From Leifsonia sp. NPDC080035 (lineage in GTDB: Bacteria; Actinomycetota; Actinomycetes; Actinomycetales; Microbacteriaceae), in assembly GCF_040050925.1 (NCBI RefSeq), contig NZ_CP157390.1, positions 1,674,001 through 1,738,000 on the forward strand: a stretch of 64,000 nt of DNA, given 5' to 3'. The first letter of the stretch is position 1, and every line of letters starts with the position of its first letter. The notes under the pieces are model-generated. The model saw only the letters and a program-made list of their open reading frames with translations. It did no database searches and was not told where the DNA came from. Both the position numbers and the translations under genes were made by a program. Positions 49,449-58,205 of the stretch are shown here, in pieces.

Positions 49449-52030
49449 CGGGCGACGACCGGCACCGTGGTCGGCTCGCCGACGCGGTGGGTGCCGGGAC
49501 CGGCCTCCACGATGCGGCCGGAGGGGAGGACGAGTTCCGCCCGGGAGCCGGTCGGCACCGTCACCGTCAGTTCGAAGCGGCCGTCGGCACGGCGCCAGGA
49601 GACCGCCACGCTGCCGTACGGCGTCTCCAGCGTGCGCTCGGCCGCGGTCAGGCCGCCACCCGGCTGCGGTGCGACGCGGAACCGGCGGAAGCCGGGCTCC
49701 AGCGGGGTGAGTCCCGCGACCGTCCCGTGCAGCCAGGCGGCGACCGAGCCGAGGGCGTAGTGATTGAACGAGGTCATCTCGCCCGGGTTCACGGTGCCGT
49801 CCGGGAGCATGCTGTCCCAGCGCTCCCAGATGGTCGTGCCGCCGGAGAGCACGGTGTAGAGCCAGGACGGGCACTCGCGCTCCAGCAGCATGGCGTACGC
49901 GGTCGCGGTCTGGCCGGCCTTGGTGAGCGCGTCGCAGATGAGCGGCGTGCCGGCGAATCCGGTGCCGATGCGGTGGCCGTTCGCCTCGACGAGGTCGCGC
50001 AGGCGCTCGCCGGCCGCGGCGAGCTCCCGCTCGTCGAACAGGTCGAACGCGATCGCGAGGGCGTATGCGGTCTGCGCGTCGTTCGAGAGCCGGCCGCCGG
50101 TGAGCACCCAGCGCTCGCGGAAGGCGGCGCGGGTGGCGGCGGACAGAGCGGTGTACCGCTCGGCGTCCTCCGCGTGGCCCAGCTCCGCGGCGATCAGGCC
50201 GAGGGTGCGCGCCGACTCGGCGAAGTACGCGGTGGCGACGAGGTACTTGTCTGTCTTCGCGTCCGCGGGATCCTCCGGGGGAGCCGTGGGGTCGAGCCAG
50301 TCGCCGAGCTGCATCCCCTCGTCCCAGAGGTGGTCGGGGCCGGCCAGCCGGTCGACCAGGTCGACCCAGGCGCGGGCGCTCGGGTACTGGTCGGCGAGCA
50401 CGGCACGGTCGCCGTAGTGCCGGTAGAGCGCCCAGGGGGTGAGGACCGCGACGTCGCCCCAGACCGCGCCCGGGTGGATGGGCGTCCAGTACGGGCCGCC
50501 GGGGATGACCGGGACGTACCAGGGCACGGTGCCGTCCGGCAGCTGCTCGGCCGCCACATCCTTCAGCCAGGACGCGAGGAAGCCGGACACGTCGTACAGC
50601 CCGGCCGCGGTGGGCGCGAAGACCTGGATGTCGCCGGTCCAGCCGAGCCGCTCATCCCGCTGCGGGCAGTCGGTGGGGATGTCGACGAAGTTGCTGCGCA
50701 TGCTCCACACGACGTTCTCGTGCAGCCGGTCCACGAGCGGATCGGAGGAGGAGAACGTGCCGGTGCGCGCCATGTCCGAGTGGTAGACCCGCCCGATGAT
50801 CTCCAGGTCGTGCAGGTCCCCGGTCCAGCCGGAGAGCTCGGCGTACCGGAAGCCGTGGATGGTGAAGCGCGGCTCCCAGTCGAGCGGGCCGCCGTCGGAG
50901 AGGTACACGTCGGTCGCCGCCGCCTGCCGGAGCGGTCGCGTGTACAGCTCGCCACCCTGAAGCACCTCGGCGTGCCGGAGCGTGAGCTCGGCGCCATCCG
51001 GCACGGCCGCGGCGCGCAGCCGGATGCGCCCGGCGAAGTTCTGCCCGAAGTCGATCAGCTGCCGTCCGCCGGCGAGCGGGGTCACCGTGACGGGCCGCAG
51101 CTCGCCGGTGCAGCGGACCGGCGGGCCGTCCGGAGCGACGAGGAGCGACGTGTCGAACGGGACGACCTCCACCGGCGGCCAGTCGGCGTCGTCGAACCCG
51201 GCGCGCGACCAGCCGGGGATGCGCTCGGCGGCGTCGAAGCGCTCGCCGTCGTAGAGCCCGGAGGCGAGGATGGCGGAGGGGTGCGTCGTCCAGTCGCCGT
51301 CGGTGGCGACGGTGGTCAGGGCGCCACCGGGGGCGGTGAGCTCGAGCTGGGCGAACAGCGCCGTGCGGTCGCCATAGAGCTCCCGGTAACCGCCGTCGAA
51401 GCCGATGCGGCCGCGGAACCAGCCGTCGGCGAGCCAGGCGCCGATCGCGTTCTCGCCCAGCTGCACCAGGTGCGTCACGTCGTAGGTGTGGACGCGCAGG
51501 CGGTGCTGGTACGGCGTCCACCCGGGCGCGAGAGCGTCGTCGCCGACCCGGACGCCGTTCAGCTCCACCTCGAACAGGCCGTGCGCGGTGACGCGGAGGA
51601 TGGCGCGGGCGACCGCTCCGGCGGTGAAGTCGCGGCGAAGCAGCGCCGGACGTCCGTCCGTGTCGGCGGGCAGCGCGCCGGGGGAGACGGCGGACGCGGT
51701 CCACTCGGACGGGTCCAGGGGCCCGGCCTCGGCGCGGGCCGGCGCCGACCACGCGGACGTCGTGCCGTCGAAGCCCCGGACGCGGACGCGCACCTCCACG
51801 TCCTCCCGTGACGTCAGCGGCTCGTCCGGCCACGGGACCAGCACCGAATCGTGGGACTCCACCGAGAGCACGCGTGTCACGCCGCCGCGGCTCACCTCGA
51901 CGTCGTAGCCGGCCTGCGCCCAGTCGGGATCGGAGGCTGTCGTCCTCCAGCTCAGGCGCGGCCGGGCGACGCCGAGGCCGAGCGCGTTGTCGCGGCGCTC
52001 GAAGCGCGGCTGATCGACGGCGACGGTCAT
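49445..52030 (-). CDS. GH78 alpha-L-rhamnosidase
   Basis: 861 residues from ATG 52030 with GAGGAG 6-8 bases upstream. It starts with the fibronectin-like domain of bacterial rhamnosidases (LGLGVARPRLSWRT), followed by beta-sandwich domains (about 130-370) and the (alpha/alpha)6 barrel with the GH78 signature TDCPQRDERLGWTGDIQVFA. A C-terminal beta domain ends the protein. It removes terminal alpha-L-rhamnose from flavonoid glycosides or plant oligosaccharides. No signal peptide, so it works on imported substrates. First gene of a three-gene operon. Confidence 0.93.
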   Translation of the reverse strand: MTVAVDQPRFERRDNALGLGVARPRLSWRTTASDPDWAQAGYDVEVSRGGVTRVLSVESHDSVLVPWPDEPLTSREDVEVRVRVRGFDGTTSAWSAPARAEAGPLDPSEWTASAVSPGALPADTDGRPALLRRDFTAGAVARAILRVTAHGLFEVELNGVRVGDDALAPGWTPYQHRLRVHTYDVTHLVQLGENAIGAWLADGWFRGRIGFDGGYRELYGDRTALFAQLELTAPGGALTTVATDGDWTTHPSAILASGLYDGERFDAAERIPGWSRAGFDDADWPPVEVVPFDTSLLVAPDGPPVRCTGELRPVTVTPLAGGRQLIDFGQNFAGRIRLRAAAVPDGAELTLRHAEVLQGGELYTRPLRQAAATDVYLSDGGPLDWEPRFTIHGFRYAELSGWTGDLHDLEIIGRVYHSDMARTGTFSSSDPLVDRLHENVVWSMRSNFVDIPTDCPQRDERLGWTGDIQVFAPTAAGLYDVSGFLASWLKDVAAEQLPDGTVPWYVPVIPGGPYWTPIHPGAVWGDVAVLTPWALYRHYGDRAVLADQYPSARAWVDLVDRLAGPDHLWDEGMQLGDWLDPTAPPEDPADAKTDKYLVATAYFAESARTLGLIAAELGHAEDAERYTALSAATRAAFRERWVLTGGRLSNDAQTAYALAIAFDLFDERELAAAGERLRDLVEANGHRIGTGFAGTPLICDALTKAGQTATAYAMLLERECPSWLYTVLSGGTTIWERWDSMLPDGTVNPGEMTSFNHYALGSVAAWLHGTVAGLTPLEPGFRRFRVAPQPGGGLTAAERTLETPYGSVAVSWRRADGRFELTVTVPTGSRAELVLPSGRIVEAGPGTHRVGEPTTVPVVAR

Positions 52031-52106
52031 GGACTCCTCCTCGAGTGGATGCTCCGGCCGGGCCGGGCGAGTGGTGCGAGCGGCGGCTGGCCGCCAAGAC
52101 CCTCGA

Positions 52107-52136
52107 ACCATACCGCGTTCCTTTAGAACGTTTCAA
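52107..52136 (-). promoter_or_regulatory. GH78 operon promoter with LacI operator
   Basis: On the minus strand: TTGAAA (52136-52131), 18 bp, TATGGT (52112-52107). The operator TTGAAACGTTCTAA (52136-52123) covers the -35. The identical 14-mer is found in the opposite direction at 52224-52237. Confidence 0.75.
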
Positions 52137-52188
52137 GCGGTCTTCAACCGGCGCGAGGCCAGTGATCGTATCGTGACCTGACGATGTG

Positions 52189-52237
52189 TTGACACTCGAC
52201 CGAGGCTTGTGCTTTCATTCACGTTGAAACGTTCTAA
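52189..52237 (+). promoter_or_regulatory. Sugar ABC operon promoter with LacI operator
   Basis: TTGACA (52189-52194), 18 bp, TTTCAT (52213-52218), with the operator TTGAAACGTTCTAA (52224-52237) just after the -10, where a repressor would block initiation. Confidence 0.75.
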
Positions 52238-52280
52238 TCACGTTCGCGACCTCGGACGCGACCCTTTTCAAGGAGGAAAA

Positions 52281-53585
52281 GTGATCACAGCACACCGACG
52301 GCACCGGCGGCTCGCCGTCATCGGCGCTGTCCTGGCGGCCGGAGCCCTGGCCCTCACCGCCTGCTCCAGCAGCGGCGGAAGCAACGGCGGCGGCAACTTC
52401 ACCACCCTGGGCCTCACCAGCAACGCCACTCCGAACAACACCCTCAAGGCGCTCAGCACCGCGGGCTGCCAGGCCGCCCAGAAGGATGCGCCCATCAAGA
52501 CGGACGCGGACGACCAGACCCAGCACGACCAGAAGCTCCAGCTCCTCGCCGGCCAGAACGCCCTGCCGAGCATCTTCGTCAGCCCCGGCACCCCGGACCT
52601 CGCCAAGCAGTTCATCAAGGGCGGCAAGCTCGTCGACATCTCGGCCGAGCTCAAGAAGGACGGCCTCGAGGACCAGATCCTGCCGATCGCCTCCTCCACC
52701 ATGCAGAAGCTCTACGGCCAGGACGACGCCTACGCGCTGCCCAACGAGCTCAACATCGAGGGCATCTGGTACAACAAGAAGATCTTCAGCGACAACGGCA
52801 TCGCGGTCCCCGGCACATGGGACGAGCTCACCGCCGCGTCGTCCAAGCTGCTCGCCAAGGGCGTCCAGCCGTTCGCAGGCGACGGCAAGGACGGCTGGCC
52901 GATCACGCGCCTCGTCGGCGCGTACATCTTCCGTGACCTCGGTCCGGACGCCCTGCAGGCGGTCGCCGACGGCAAGGCCAAGCTGACCGACGCCGACTAC
53001 GTGAAGGCCGCCGACCAGGTCTCCAAGCTCGGCAAGGCGGGCGCATTCGGCGCCGGTGTCGCCTCCACCGACTACAACGGCGCGACCAACCAGTTCCTCA
53101 CCGGCAAGGCCGCCATGTTCTACATGGGCTCGTGGATCCTGTCCAACTTCACCGACAAGACGCAGAACCAGATCGGCGAGGACAACATCGGCTTCATGCC
53201 GTTCCCTGCCGTCGACGGCGGCAAAGGCAGCGTCGACCAGACCCCGGCGAACGTCGGCCAGCCGCTCATGATGAGCAAGGCGAAGTTCAACTCGGGCAGC
53301 GCAGCCTGGCTCAAGTGCATCGCGCAGGGCTACGGCGACGAGGTCCTCTCGAAGTCGGGCGTCGTCTCCGGGTTCAAGCTGAGCAAGGACCACTCGGACG
53401 TCTCCGCCCTCACCAAGGGTGTGCAGGACACGGTCAACACCTCGAAGTCGGCCGTCCTCTGGTTCGAGGCCCTGTTCAGCGCCAAGGCGACCACGGTCAG
53501 CCAGACCAACGGCGGATCGCTCGGCAACGGATCGCTCTCCGGGTCCGACTTCATGCAGCAGGTTCAGACGGCGCTCGGTCAGTAG
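52281..53585 (+). CDS. Sugar ABC transporter substrate-binding lipoprotein
   Basis: 434 residues from GTG 52281, with AGGAGG at 52271. A lipoprotein signal ends at the lipobox LTAC. The mature protein is a family-1 solute-binding protein (EGIWYNKKIFSDNGIAVPGTWDEL; FLTGKAAMFYMGSW). Given its position opposite the rhamnosidases and the shared operator, it probably binds rhamnose-containing oligosaccharides or glycosides outside the cell. A strong hairpin follows the stop and probably makes this the most abundant product of the operon. Confidence 0.92.
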   Translation: MITAHRRHRRLAVIGAVLAAGALALTACSSSGGSNGGGNFTTLGLTSNATPNNTLKALSTAGCQAAQKDAPIKTDADDQTQHDQKLQLLAGQNALPSIFVSPGTPDLAKQFIKGGKLVDISAELKKDGLEDQILPIASSTMQKLYGQDDAYALPNELNIEGIWYNKKIFSDNGIAVPGTWDELTAASSKLLAKGVQPFAGDGKDGWPITRLVGAYIFRDLGPDALQAVADGKAKLTDADYVKAADQVSKLGKAGAFGAGVASTDYNGATNQFLTGKAAMFYMGSWILSNFTDKTQNQIGEDNIGFMPFPAVDGGKGSVDQTPANVGQPLMMSKAKFNSGSAAWLKCIAQGYGDEVLSKSGVVSGFKLSKDHSDVSALTKGVQDTVNTSKSAVLWFEALFSAKATTVSQTNGGSLGNGSLSGSDFMQQVQTALGQ

Positions 53586-53609
53586 CCGGACGACCCGAAA
53601 CCGTAGGAA

Positions 53610-53647
53610 GGTGAGGGTGCGACGGGCCCGCCCGCCGCACCCTCACC
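53610..53647 (+). terminator. Intra-operon hairpin between binding protein and permease
   Basis: Perfect 12-bp arms GGTGAGGGTGCG (53610-53621) and CGCACCCTCACC (53636-53647) with a 14-nt loop, 25 bp after the stop and 22 bp before the next ATG. No U-run. Such hairpins stabilise the upstream mRNA or cause partial termination, giving excess binding protein. Confidence 0.75.
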
Positions 53648-53669
53648 GCAACCAGAGAGAACCCGCACC

Positions 53670-54554
53670 ATGAACTCCGTGCTCGCAAGCCGGCGCACCG
53701 CTCTGCTGCTGGTGGGCCCAGCGCTCGTCGTCTACACGGCGATCACGCTCATCCCGATCGTGTGGTCGTTCGGGTACACCTTCTTCTCCGGCGGCCTCAT
53801 CCAGGGCTTCACCTTCGCCGGGCTGAAGAACTTCCAGCAGTTCTTCACCGATCCGAACGCGTGGAACGCGTTGGGCTTCACGCTCAAGTACGCGATCATC
53901 GTGACGATCGGGCAGGTTGCGGTCGGCTACCTGCTGGCACTGCTCTACGTGTTCTTCCTCAAGCGCGCGTCCGGGTTCGTGCGCACCGTCGTGTTCTTCC
54001 CCGTCGTGCTGCCGACCGTCGCGGTGTCCCTGCTGTTCCAACGGATGTTCCAGCTGACGCCGCAGCCGGGCCCGGCCAACGCGCTCATCCAGGCGTTCGG
54101 CGGAGCGGGGACGGACTTCCTCGGCCACGCCGACTCCGCCTTCTGGGTGCTCATCATCATGGACATCTGGCGGTCGATGGGCTTCTACGCCGTGCTGCTG
54201 TTCGCGGGGCTGGTGGACATCCCCGACGAGATCATCGAGTCCGCGCGGCTCGACGGCGCCGGCGGCTGGTCGCTGGTGCGGCGCATCGTCATCCCGCTCT
54301 CGGCCCCCGTGCTGCTCTCGAGCATCATCTTCAGCATCAACGGCACGCTGAAGGTGTTCGACTCGGTTGTCGCGCTGACCAACGGCGGGCCGGGCAACGC
54401 GACGACACCGCTGACCCTCTACATGTTCCAGACCGCGTTCACGTACGGCGATTACGGCTACGGCTCCACCATCGCCCTGATGCTGACCATCCTGTGCCTC
54501 ATCGTGACCGTCTTCATCTTCCGCGGCACCCGCCGCGACCTCACGAAAGCCTGA
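53670..54554 (+). CDS. Sugar ABC transporter permease (MalF-type)
   Basis: 294 residues, six membrane segments, with the BPD_transp_1 fold. The EAA-like loop that docks the ATPase is IIESARLDGAGGWSLVRRIV. The N-terminus (SRRTALLLVGPALVVYTAI) is typical of CUT1-family MalF partners without the large periplasmic loop. It pairs with the next permease. No ATPase gene is present, so a shared MsiK-like ATPase elsewhere is expected. Confidence 0.93.
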   Translation: MNSVLASRRTALLLVGPALVVYTAITLIPIVWSFGYTFFSGGLIQGFTFAGLKNFQQFFTDPNAWNALGFTLKYAIIVTIGQVAVGYLLALLYVFFLKRASGFVRTVVFFPVVLPTVAVSLLFQRMFQLTPQPGPANALIQAFGGAGTDFLGHADSAFWVLIIMDIWRSMGFYAVLLFAGLVDIPDEIIESARLDGAGGWSLVRRIVIPLSAPVLLSSIIFSINGTLKVFDSVVALTNGGPGNATTPLTLYMFQTAFTYGDYGYGSTIALMLTILCLIVTVFIFRGTRRDLTKA

Positions 54555-54557
54555 GCC

Positions 54558-55460
54558 ATGACCGCTTTCACCGAAGAGCTCGACCGCGACGTGACGTTCA
54601 AGCGCCCGTCGGAGGAGCGCCGCGGCGGGGCCGGACGGTTCCTGCGACGGCTGCCGCTGAACATCCTGATCGTGCTGCTGCTGATCGTGGAGATCTACCC
54701 GCTGGTGTGGATCCTGCTCGGCTCGTTCAAGACCCAGAACGAGTTCCTGAACGATCCGTTCTGGACGCTGCCGAGCAGCTGGGACTTCACCAACTACGTC
54801 AGCGCGTTCACCACCGGCAACATGGGCCGGTACATCCTGAACAGCGTCCTGACGGTGTTCCCCGCGCTGTTCCTGACGATCGCGCTCGGCGTCGCCGCCG
54901 CGTTCGCGCTGGAGATCCTGGTGTGGAAGGGCCGCGGCGCGGTGCTGCTGCTGTTCCTCGCGGGGATCATGGTGCCGGGCCAGATGGTGCTGCTGCCGCT
55001 GTTCTCCATCTACTTCAACATCGGCCTGACCGGCTCGCTCTGGCCGCTGATCATCACCTACACGGCCGCAGGGCTGCCGCTGACGGTCTTCATGATCGCG
55101 ACGTACTTCCGTGCGGTGCCGCGCGAGCTGTTCGAGGCGGCGACGCTCGACGGCGCCGGGCTCATCCGCCAGTTCTGGTCCATCGGCGTTCCGATCGTGC
55201 GCAACGCGATCTTCACGGTCGCGCTCGTGCAGTTCTTCTTCCTGTGGAACGACCTGCTGATCGCGCTGACGTTCACCAACAGCGAGGATCTGCGCACCAT
55301 CCAGGTCGGGCTGCTGAACTTCACCGGGCAGTACGGGGCGATCCAGTACGGTCCGCTGTTCGCGGCGATCTGCGTCAGTATCTTCGGAACGCTGCTGCTC
55401 TACCTGTTCCTGAACCAGCGCGTCATGAAGGGCCTCGCCGCCGGGTCCGTGAAGGGCTGA
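54558..55460 (+). CDS. Sugar ABC transporter permease (MalG-type)
   Basis: 300 residues, six membrane segments. NEFLNDPFWTLPSSWDFTNY is the characteristic external loop of MalG-type partners, and the EAA loop reads LFEAATLDGAGLIRQFWSIG. It starts 3 bp after the other permease. The gene ends 24 bp before the perfect 27-bp palindrome at 55484. Confidence 0.93.
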   Translation: MTAFTEELDRDVTFKRPSEERRGGAGRFLRRLPLNILIVLLLIVEIYPLVWILLGSFKTQNEFLNDPFWTLPSSWDFTNYVSAFTTGNMGRYILNSVLTVFPALFLTIALGVAAAFALEILVWKGRGAVLLLFLAGIMVPGQMVLLPLFSIYFNIGLTGSLWPLIITYTAAGLPLTVFMIATYFRAVPRELFEAATLDGAGLIRQFWSIGVPIVRNAIFTVALVQFFFLWNDLLIALTFTNSEDLRTIQVGLLNFTGQYGAIQYGPLFAAICVSIFGTLLLYLFLNQRVMKGLAAGSVKG

Positions 55461-55483
55461 GGGCTCGGCGCCGGCCTCGAGCG

Positions 55484-55542
55484 CCGAAGGGCACGTTGTT
55501 GTCGCTTTCACGCGCTGAAAGCGACAACAACGTGCCCTTCGG
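55484..55542. repeat. Intergenic palindromic element, family 1, copy 4 (perfect)
   Basis: 27-bp arms (55484-55510, 55516-55542) match at every position, with loop CGCGC. It is placed between the convergent permease and MFS genes, 24 and 4 bp from their stops. Left arm begins CCGAAGGGCACGTTGTTGTC. Confidence 0.9.
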
Positions 55543-55545
55543 TGG

Positions 55546-56853
55546 TCAGGACGTGCGGGTCGCCGTGGCCTCGGTGCCCTCGAGCTCCTCGCGGGCCTCC
55601 TCCCGGGGGCTCAGCGTGACCCGGGGGCGGATGCCGCTGAAGCGGACGCGGAGGCCGCGGTACTTCACGAGGTAGAAGACGCCGACGAGTGCCGCGAGGA
55701 ACCCGCTGGCGCCGCCGACGCCCATCGCCCAGCGCGGGCCGAACGTGTCGGCCACCCAGCCGACGATCGGGGCGCCGATGGGCGTGCCGCCCATGAAGAT
55801 CGCCATGTAGATCGCCATCACGCGACCCCGGAGCACCGGGTCGGTCGTCATCTGCACGGTTCCGTTCGCGGTCGTCATCAGCGTCTGCGAGGAGACGCCG
55901 ATCGCGATCAGCGCGATGGCGAACAGCCAGTAGGTCGGCATCACGGCCGCGAGCGTGCATCCCGCGCCGAAGAACGCCGCACCGGCGAACAGGAGCGCGA
56001 CCCTCGGCCGCTCGCGGCGGGCGGCCAGCAGCGCCCCGATCACCGAGCCGACGGCCATGACGGACGACAGGATGCCGTACTCGCCCGCGCCCTGGTGGAA
56101 GACCGTCACCGACATGGTGGAGATGAAGATCGGGAAGTTCAGGCCGAACGTGCCGATCAGGAACACCATGATCAGGATGACGATGATGTCCGGACGGCGG
56201 CGCACGTAGCGGAAGCCGTCGACCAGGCCGCCGCGGTGCGGCTTGGCGCGCTCGTTGCGGTACAGCTTGTCGCGCCGCAGCATCATCAGCGAGAGCAGCA
56301 CCGCCCCGAAGGTCGCCGCGTTGATGAGGAACACCCAGCCCGCGCCGACCGCTGCGACCAGGAGACCCGCGACGGCGGGACCGATGAGGCGCGCGGCGTT
56401 GAACGACGCGGAGTTGAGCGCGACGGCGTTCGACAGGTTCGGGCCGGCGACGAGCTCCGAGACGAAGGTCTGCCGGGCGGGCGCGTCGAACGAGGCGACG
56501 ACGCCGAGGAGCAGGGCGAAGACATAGACGTGCCAGAGCTGCACGACGTGCGTGACGGTGAGGATGCCGAGCCCGAGGCCCAGGATGCCCATCGCACCCT
56601 GCGTCGCCATGAGCAGCTTGCGCCGGTCGAGGTGGTCCGCCGCCCACCCGGTCACCGGGAGGAGGAGCAGCTGCGGGCCGAACTGCAGCGCCATCACGAA
56701 GCCGACCGCGGCGGCGTTGTTGTGCGTGAGCTCGGTCAGGACGATCCAGTCCTGCGCCGTGCGCTGCATCCACGTGCCGACGTTGGAGACGATCGCGCCA
56801 CCGGCCCAGATGCGATAGTTCACGCCGGCGAGCGAGCGGAACATCGCGCTCAC
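55546..56853 (-). CDS. MFS efflux transporter (DHA3-like)
   Basis: 435 residues from GTG 56853, which overlaps the stop of the MarR gene (GTGA). Twelve membrane segments; FRSLAGVNYRIWAGGAIVSN opens the protein, WAADHLDRRKLLMATQG is MFS motif A, and SFDAPARQTFVSELVAGPNL is typical of the enterobactin-exporter/tetracycline DHA3 group. The C-terminal tail is charged. It probably exports a drug or siderophore-like compound under MarR control. Confidence 0.9.
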   Translation of the reverse strand: MSAMFRSLAGVNYRIWAGGAIVSNVGTWMQRTAQDWIVLTELTHNNAAAVGFVMALQFGPQLLLLPVTGWAADHLDRRKLLMATQGAMGILGLGLGILTVTHVVQLWHVYVFALLLGVVASFDAPARQTFVSELVAGPNLSNAVALNSASFNAARLIGPAVAGLLVAAVGAGWVFLINAATFGAVLLSLMMLRRDKLYRNERAKPHRGGLVDGFRYVRRRPDIIVILIMVFLIGTFGLNFPIFISTMSVTVFHQGAGEYGILSSVMAVGSVIGALLAARRERPRVALLFAGAAFFGAGCTLAAVMPTYWLFAIALIAIGVSSQTLMTTANGTVQMTTDPVLRGRVMAIYMAIFMGGTPIGAPIVGWVADTFGPRWAMGVGGASGFLAALVGVFYLVKYRGLRVRFSGIRPRVTLSPREEAREELEGTEATATRTS

Positions 56854-57281
56854 GAGTCGGCGAGCTCTCGCATGATGACGGCGGCCTCGGCGAGGGTGGC
56901 GCGCTGCTCCGGGCTGAGCGCGCGCAGACGCTGGTCGAGCCACGCGTCACGGCGGCGGCGCGTCTCGGCGACGAGCGTGCGACCGGCGTCGGTGGGCACG
57001 ACGACGACCTTGCGGCCGTCCGCGCTGTCGGGGGTGCGCTCGACGTAGCCGGCCTGCTCCAGGTGGTTGACCGTGCGGTTCATCGAGGGAGGCGTGACCC
57101 GCTCGTGCTCGCTCAGCCGGCCGATGGTGCCGGAGCCCTCACGCACGAGGAAGGCGAGCGTGGAGGTCTGGGTGTCGCTGAGCTCGTGGTCCGCCTTCTC
57201 CGCGCGCAGGCGGCGGGAGAGCCGTGCGACGGCCACCCGCAGCGTCCCGCTGAGTTCGTGGTTCGAGAGTCGGCTGCCCAT
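56850..57281 (-). CDS. MarR-family regulator
   Basis: 143 residues. MarR winged helix: GTIGRLSEHERVTPPSMNRT, then VNHLEQAGYVERTPDSADGR as wing. It is the first gene of a coupled pair with the MFS pump. GTTAGCCTAAC (57287-57297), a perfect 11-bp palindrome, sits 5 bp upstream of its ATG and covers the presumed -10 TAGGCT (rc of 57290-57295), an ideal site for autorepression. Confidence 0.9.
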   Translation of the reverse strand: MGSRLSNHELSGTLRVAVARLSRRLRAEKADHELSDTQTSTLAFLVREGSGTIGRLSEHERVTPPSMNRTVNHLEQAGYVERTPDSADGRKVVVVPTDAGRTLVAETRRRRDAWLDQRLRALSPEQRATLAEAAVIMRELADS

Positions 57282-57286
57282 ACATC

Positions 57287-57297
57287 GTTAGCCTAAC
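57287..57297. promoter_or_regulatory. MarR operator overlapping -10
   Basis: GTTAGCCTAAC is a perfect palindrome with 5-bp arms around C. Wider arms TTAGCC (57288-57293) and GGCTAA (57308-57313) lie outside it. Confidence 0.6.
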
Positions 57298-57353
57298 AAA
57301 TTAGATCGGCTAAATAAACTCCGTTCGCCGCCGGCGTGCAGCAGAATGAACGC

Positions 57354-58205
57354 GTGCAGCATGACTTCACCGATGACGACGGCGTCCGGATCTTCTACGA
57401 CGTGTATCCCGCCGAGGCGCCGCGGGCGGCCGTGCAGCTCTCGCACGGCGTGGGGGAGCACGCCGGCCGGTACCTCGCCCTCGCCGAGCATCTCGTCGGC
57501 GAGGGGTACGTCGTCTACGCCGACGATCACCGCGGGCACGGGCGCACCGGGCTCGAGCAGTGGAACGGGGACGCGTCGAAGCTCGGCAGGCTCGGGCCGG
57601 GCGGCCTGCGCGCGGCCGTGCGCTCCGTCCGGGCCTTCACGCGACTGATCCGCGACGCGGAGCCCCGGCTCCCGCTGGTCTACGTCGGCCACAGCTGGGG
57701 GTCGCTGATGGGGCAGATGATCCTCAACGACCACAGCGCCGACTACGACGCCGCCGTGCTCTCCGGCACGGCCTACCGGGTGGTGGGGTCGATGAACAGC
57801 GGGGACCTCAACAAGCGCCACGCGCACCTCGGCACGACCGGCGCCGAGTGGCTGAGCCGCGACCCTGCCGTCGCCCAGGCGTTCATCGACGACCCGATGA
57901 CGACGCTGGTCCCGCTGCAGAAGCTGTTCGGGATGGCCGACGCCGCCCGCCTGCTCGGCCGCCCCGCGCGCAACCTGGAGCGCGACCTCCCGCTTCTCAT
58001 CCAGGTGGGCGACGACGACCCGCTGGGCGGCGAGGCCTCCGCCCGGAAGCTGGAGCGCGCGTACCGGAGGCGCTCCGGACTCACCGACGTGACGACGATC
58101 GTCTACCCCGGCGCCCGCCACGAGATCTTCAACGAGACCAACCGCGAGGAGGTCTTCGCCGACCTCACGGCGTGGCTCGACCCGCGCATCCCGGCGCGCG
58201 GCTGA
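57354..58205 (+). CDS. Alpha/beta hydrolase, monoacylglycerol-lipase-like
   Basis: 283 residues from GTG 57354 (GTG 57336 in frame). SHGVGEHAGRYLALAEHLV is the oxyanion region, YADDHRGHGRT is typical of the S33/monoglyceride lipase group, VGHSWGSLMGQ is the nucleophile elbow, DDDPLGG holds the acid, and GARHEIFNET the histidine. It probably acts on monoacylglycerols or lysophospholipids. CAGAAT (57342-57347) sits 6 nt before GTG 57354, which decided the start. Confidence 0.87.
   Translation: MQHDFTDDDGVRIFYDVYPAEAPRAAVQLSHGVGEHAGRYLALAEHLVGEGYVVYADDHRGHGRTGLEQWNGDASKLGRLGPGGLRAAVRSVRAFTRLIRDAEPRLPLVYVGHSWGSLMGQMILNDHSADYDAAVLSGTAYRVVGSMNSGDLNKRHAHLGTTGAEWLSRDPAVAQAFIDDPMTTLVPLQKLFGMADAARLLGRPARNLERDLPLLIQVGDDDPLGGEASARKLERAYRRRSGLTDVTTIVYPGARHEIFNETNREEVFADLTAWLDPRIPARG

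Noticed and set aside
30491..55542. Family-1 palindromes as insertion-sequence ends
   Set aside because: No transposase or target duplications nearby, and consistent placement 3' of stop codons fits a functional or REP-type element better.
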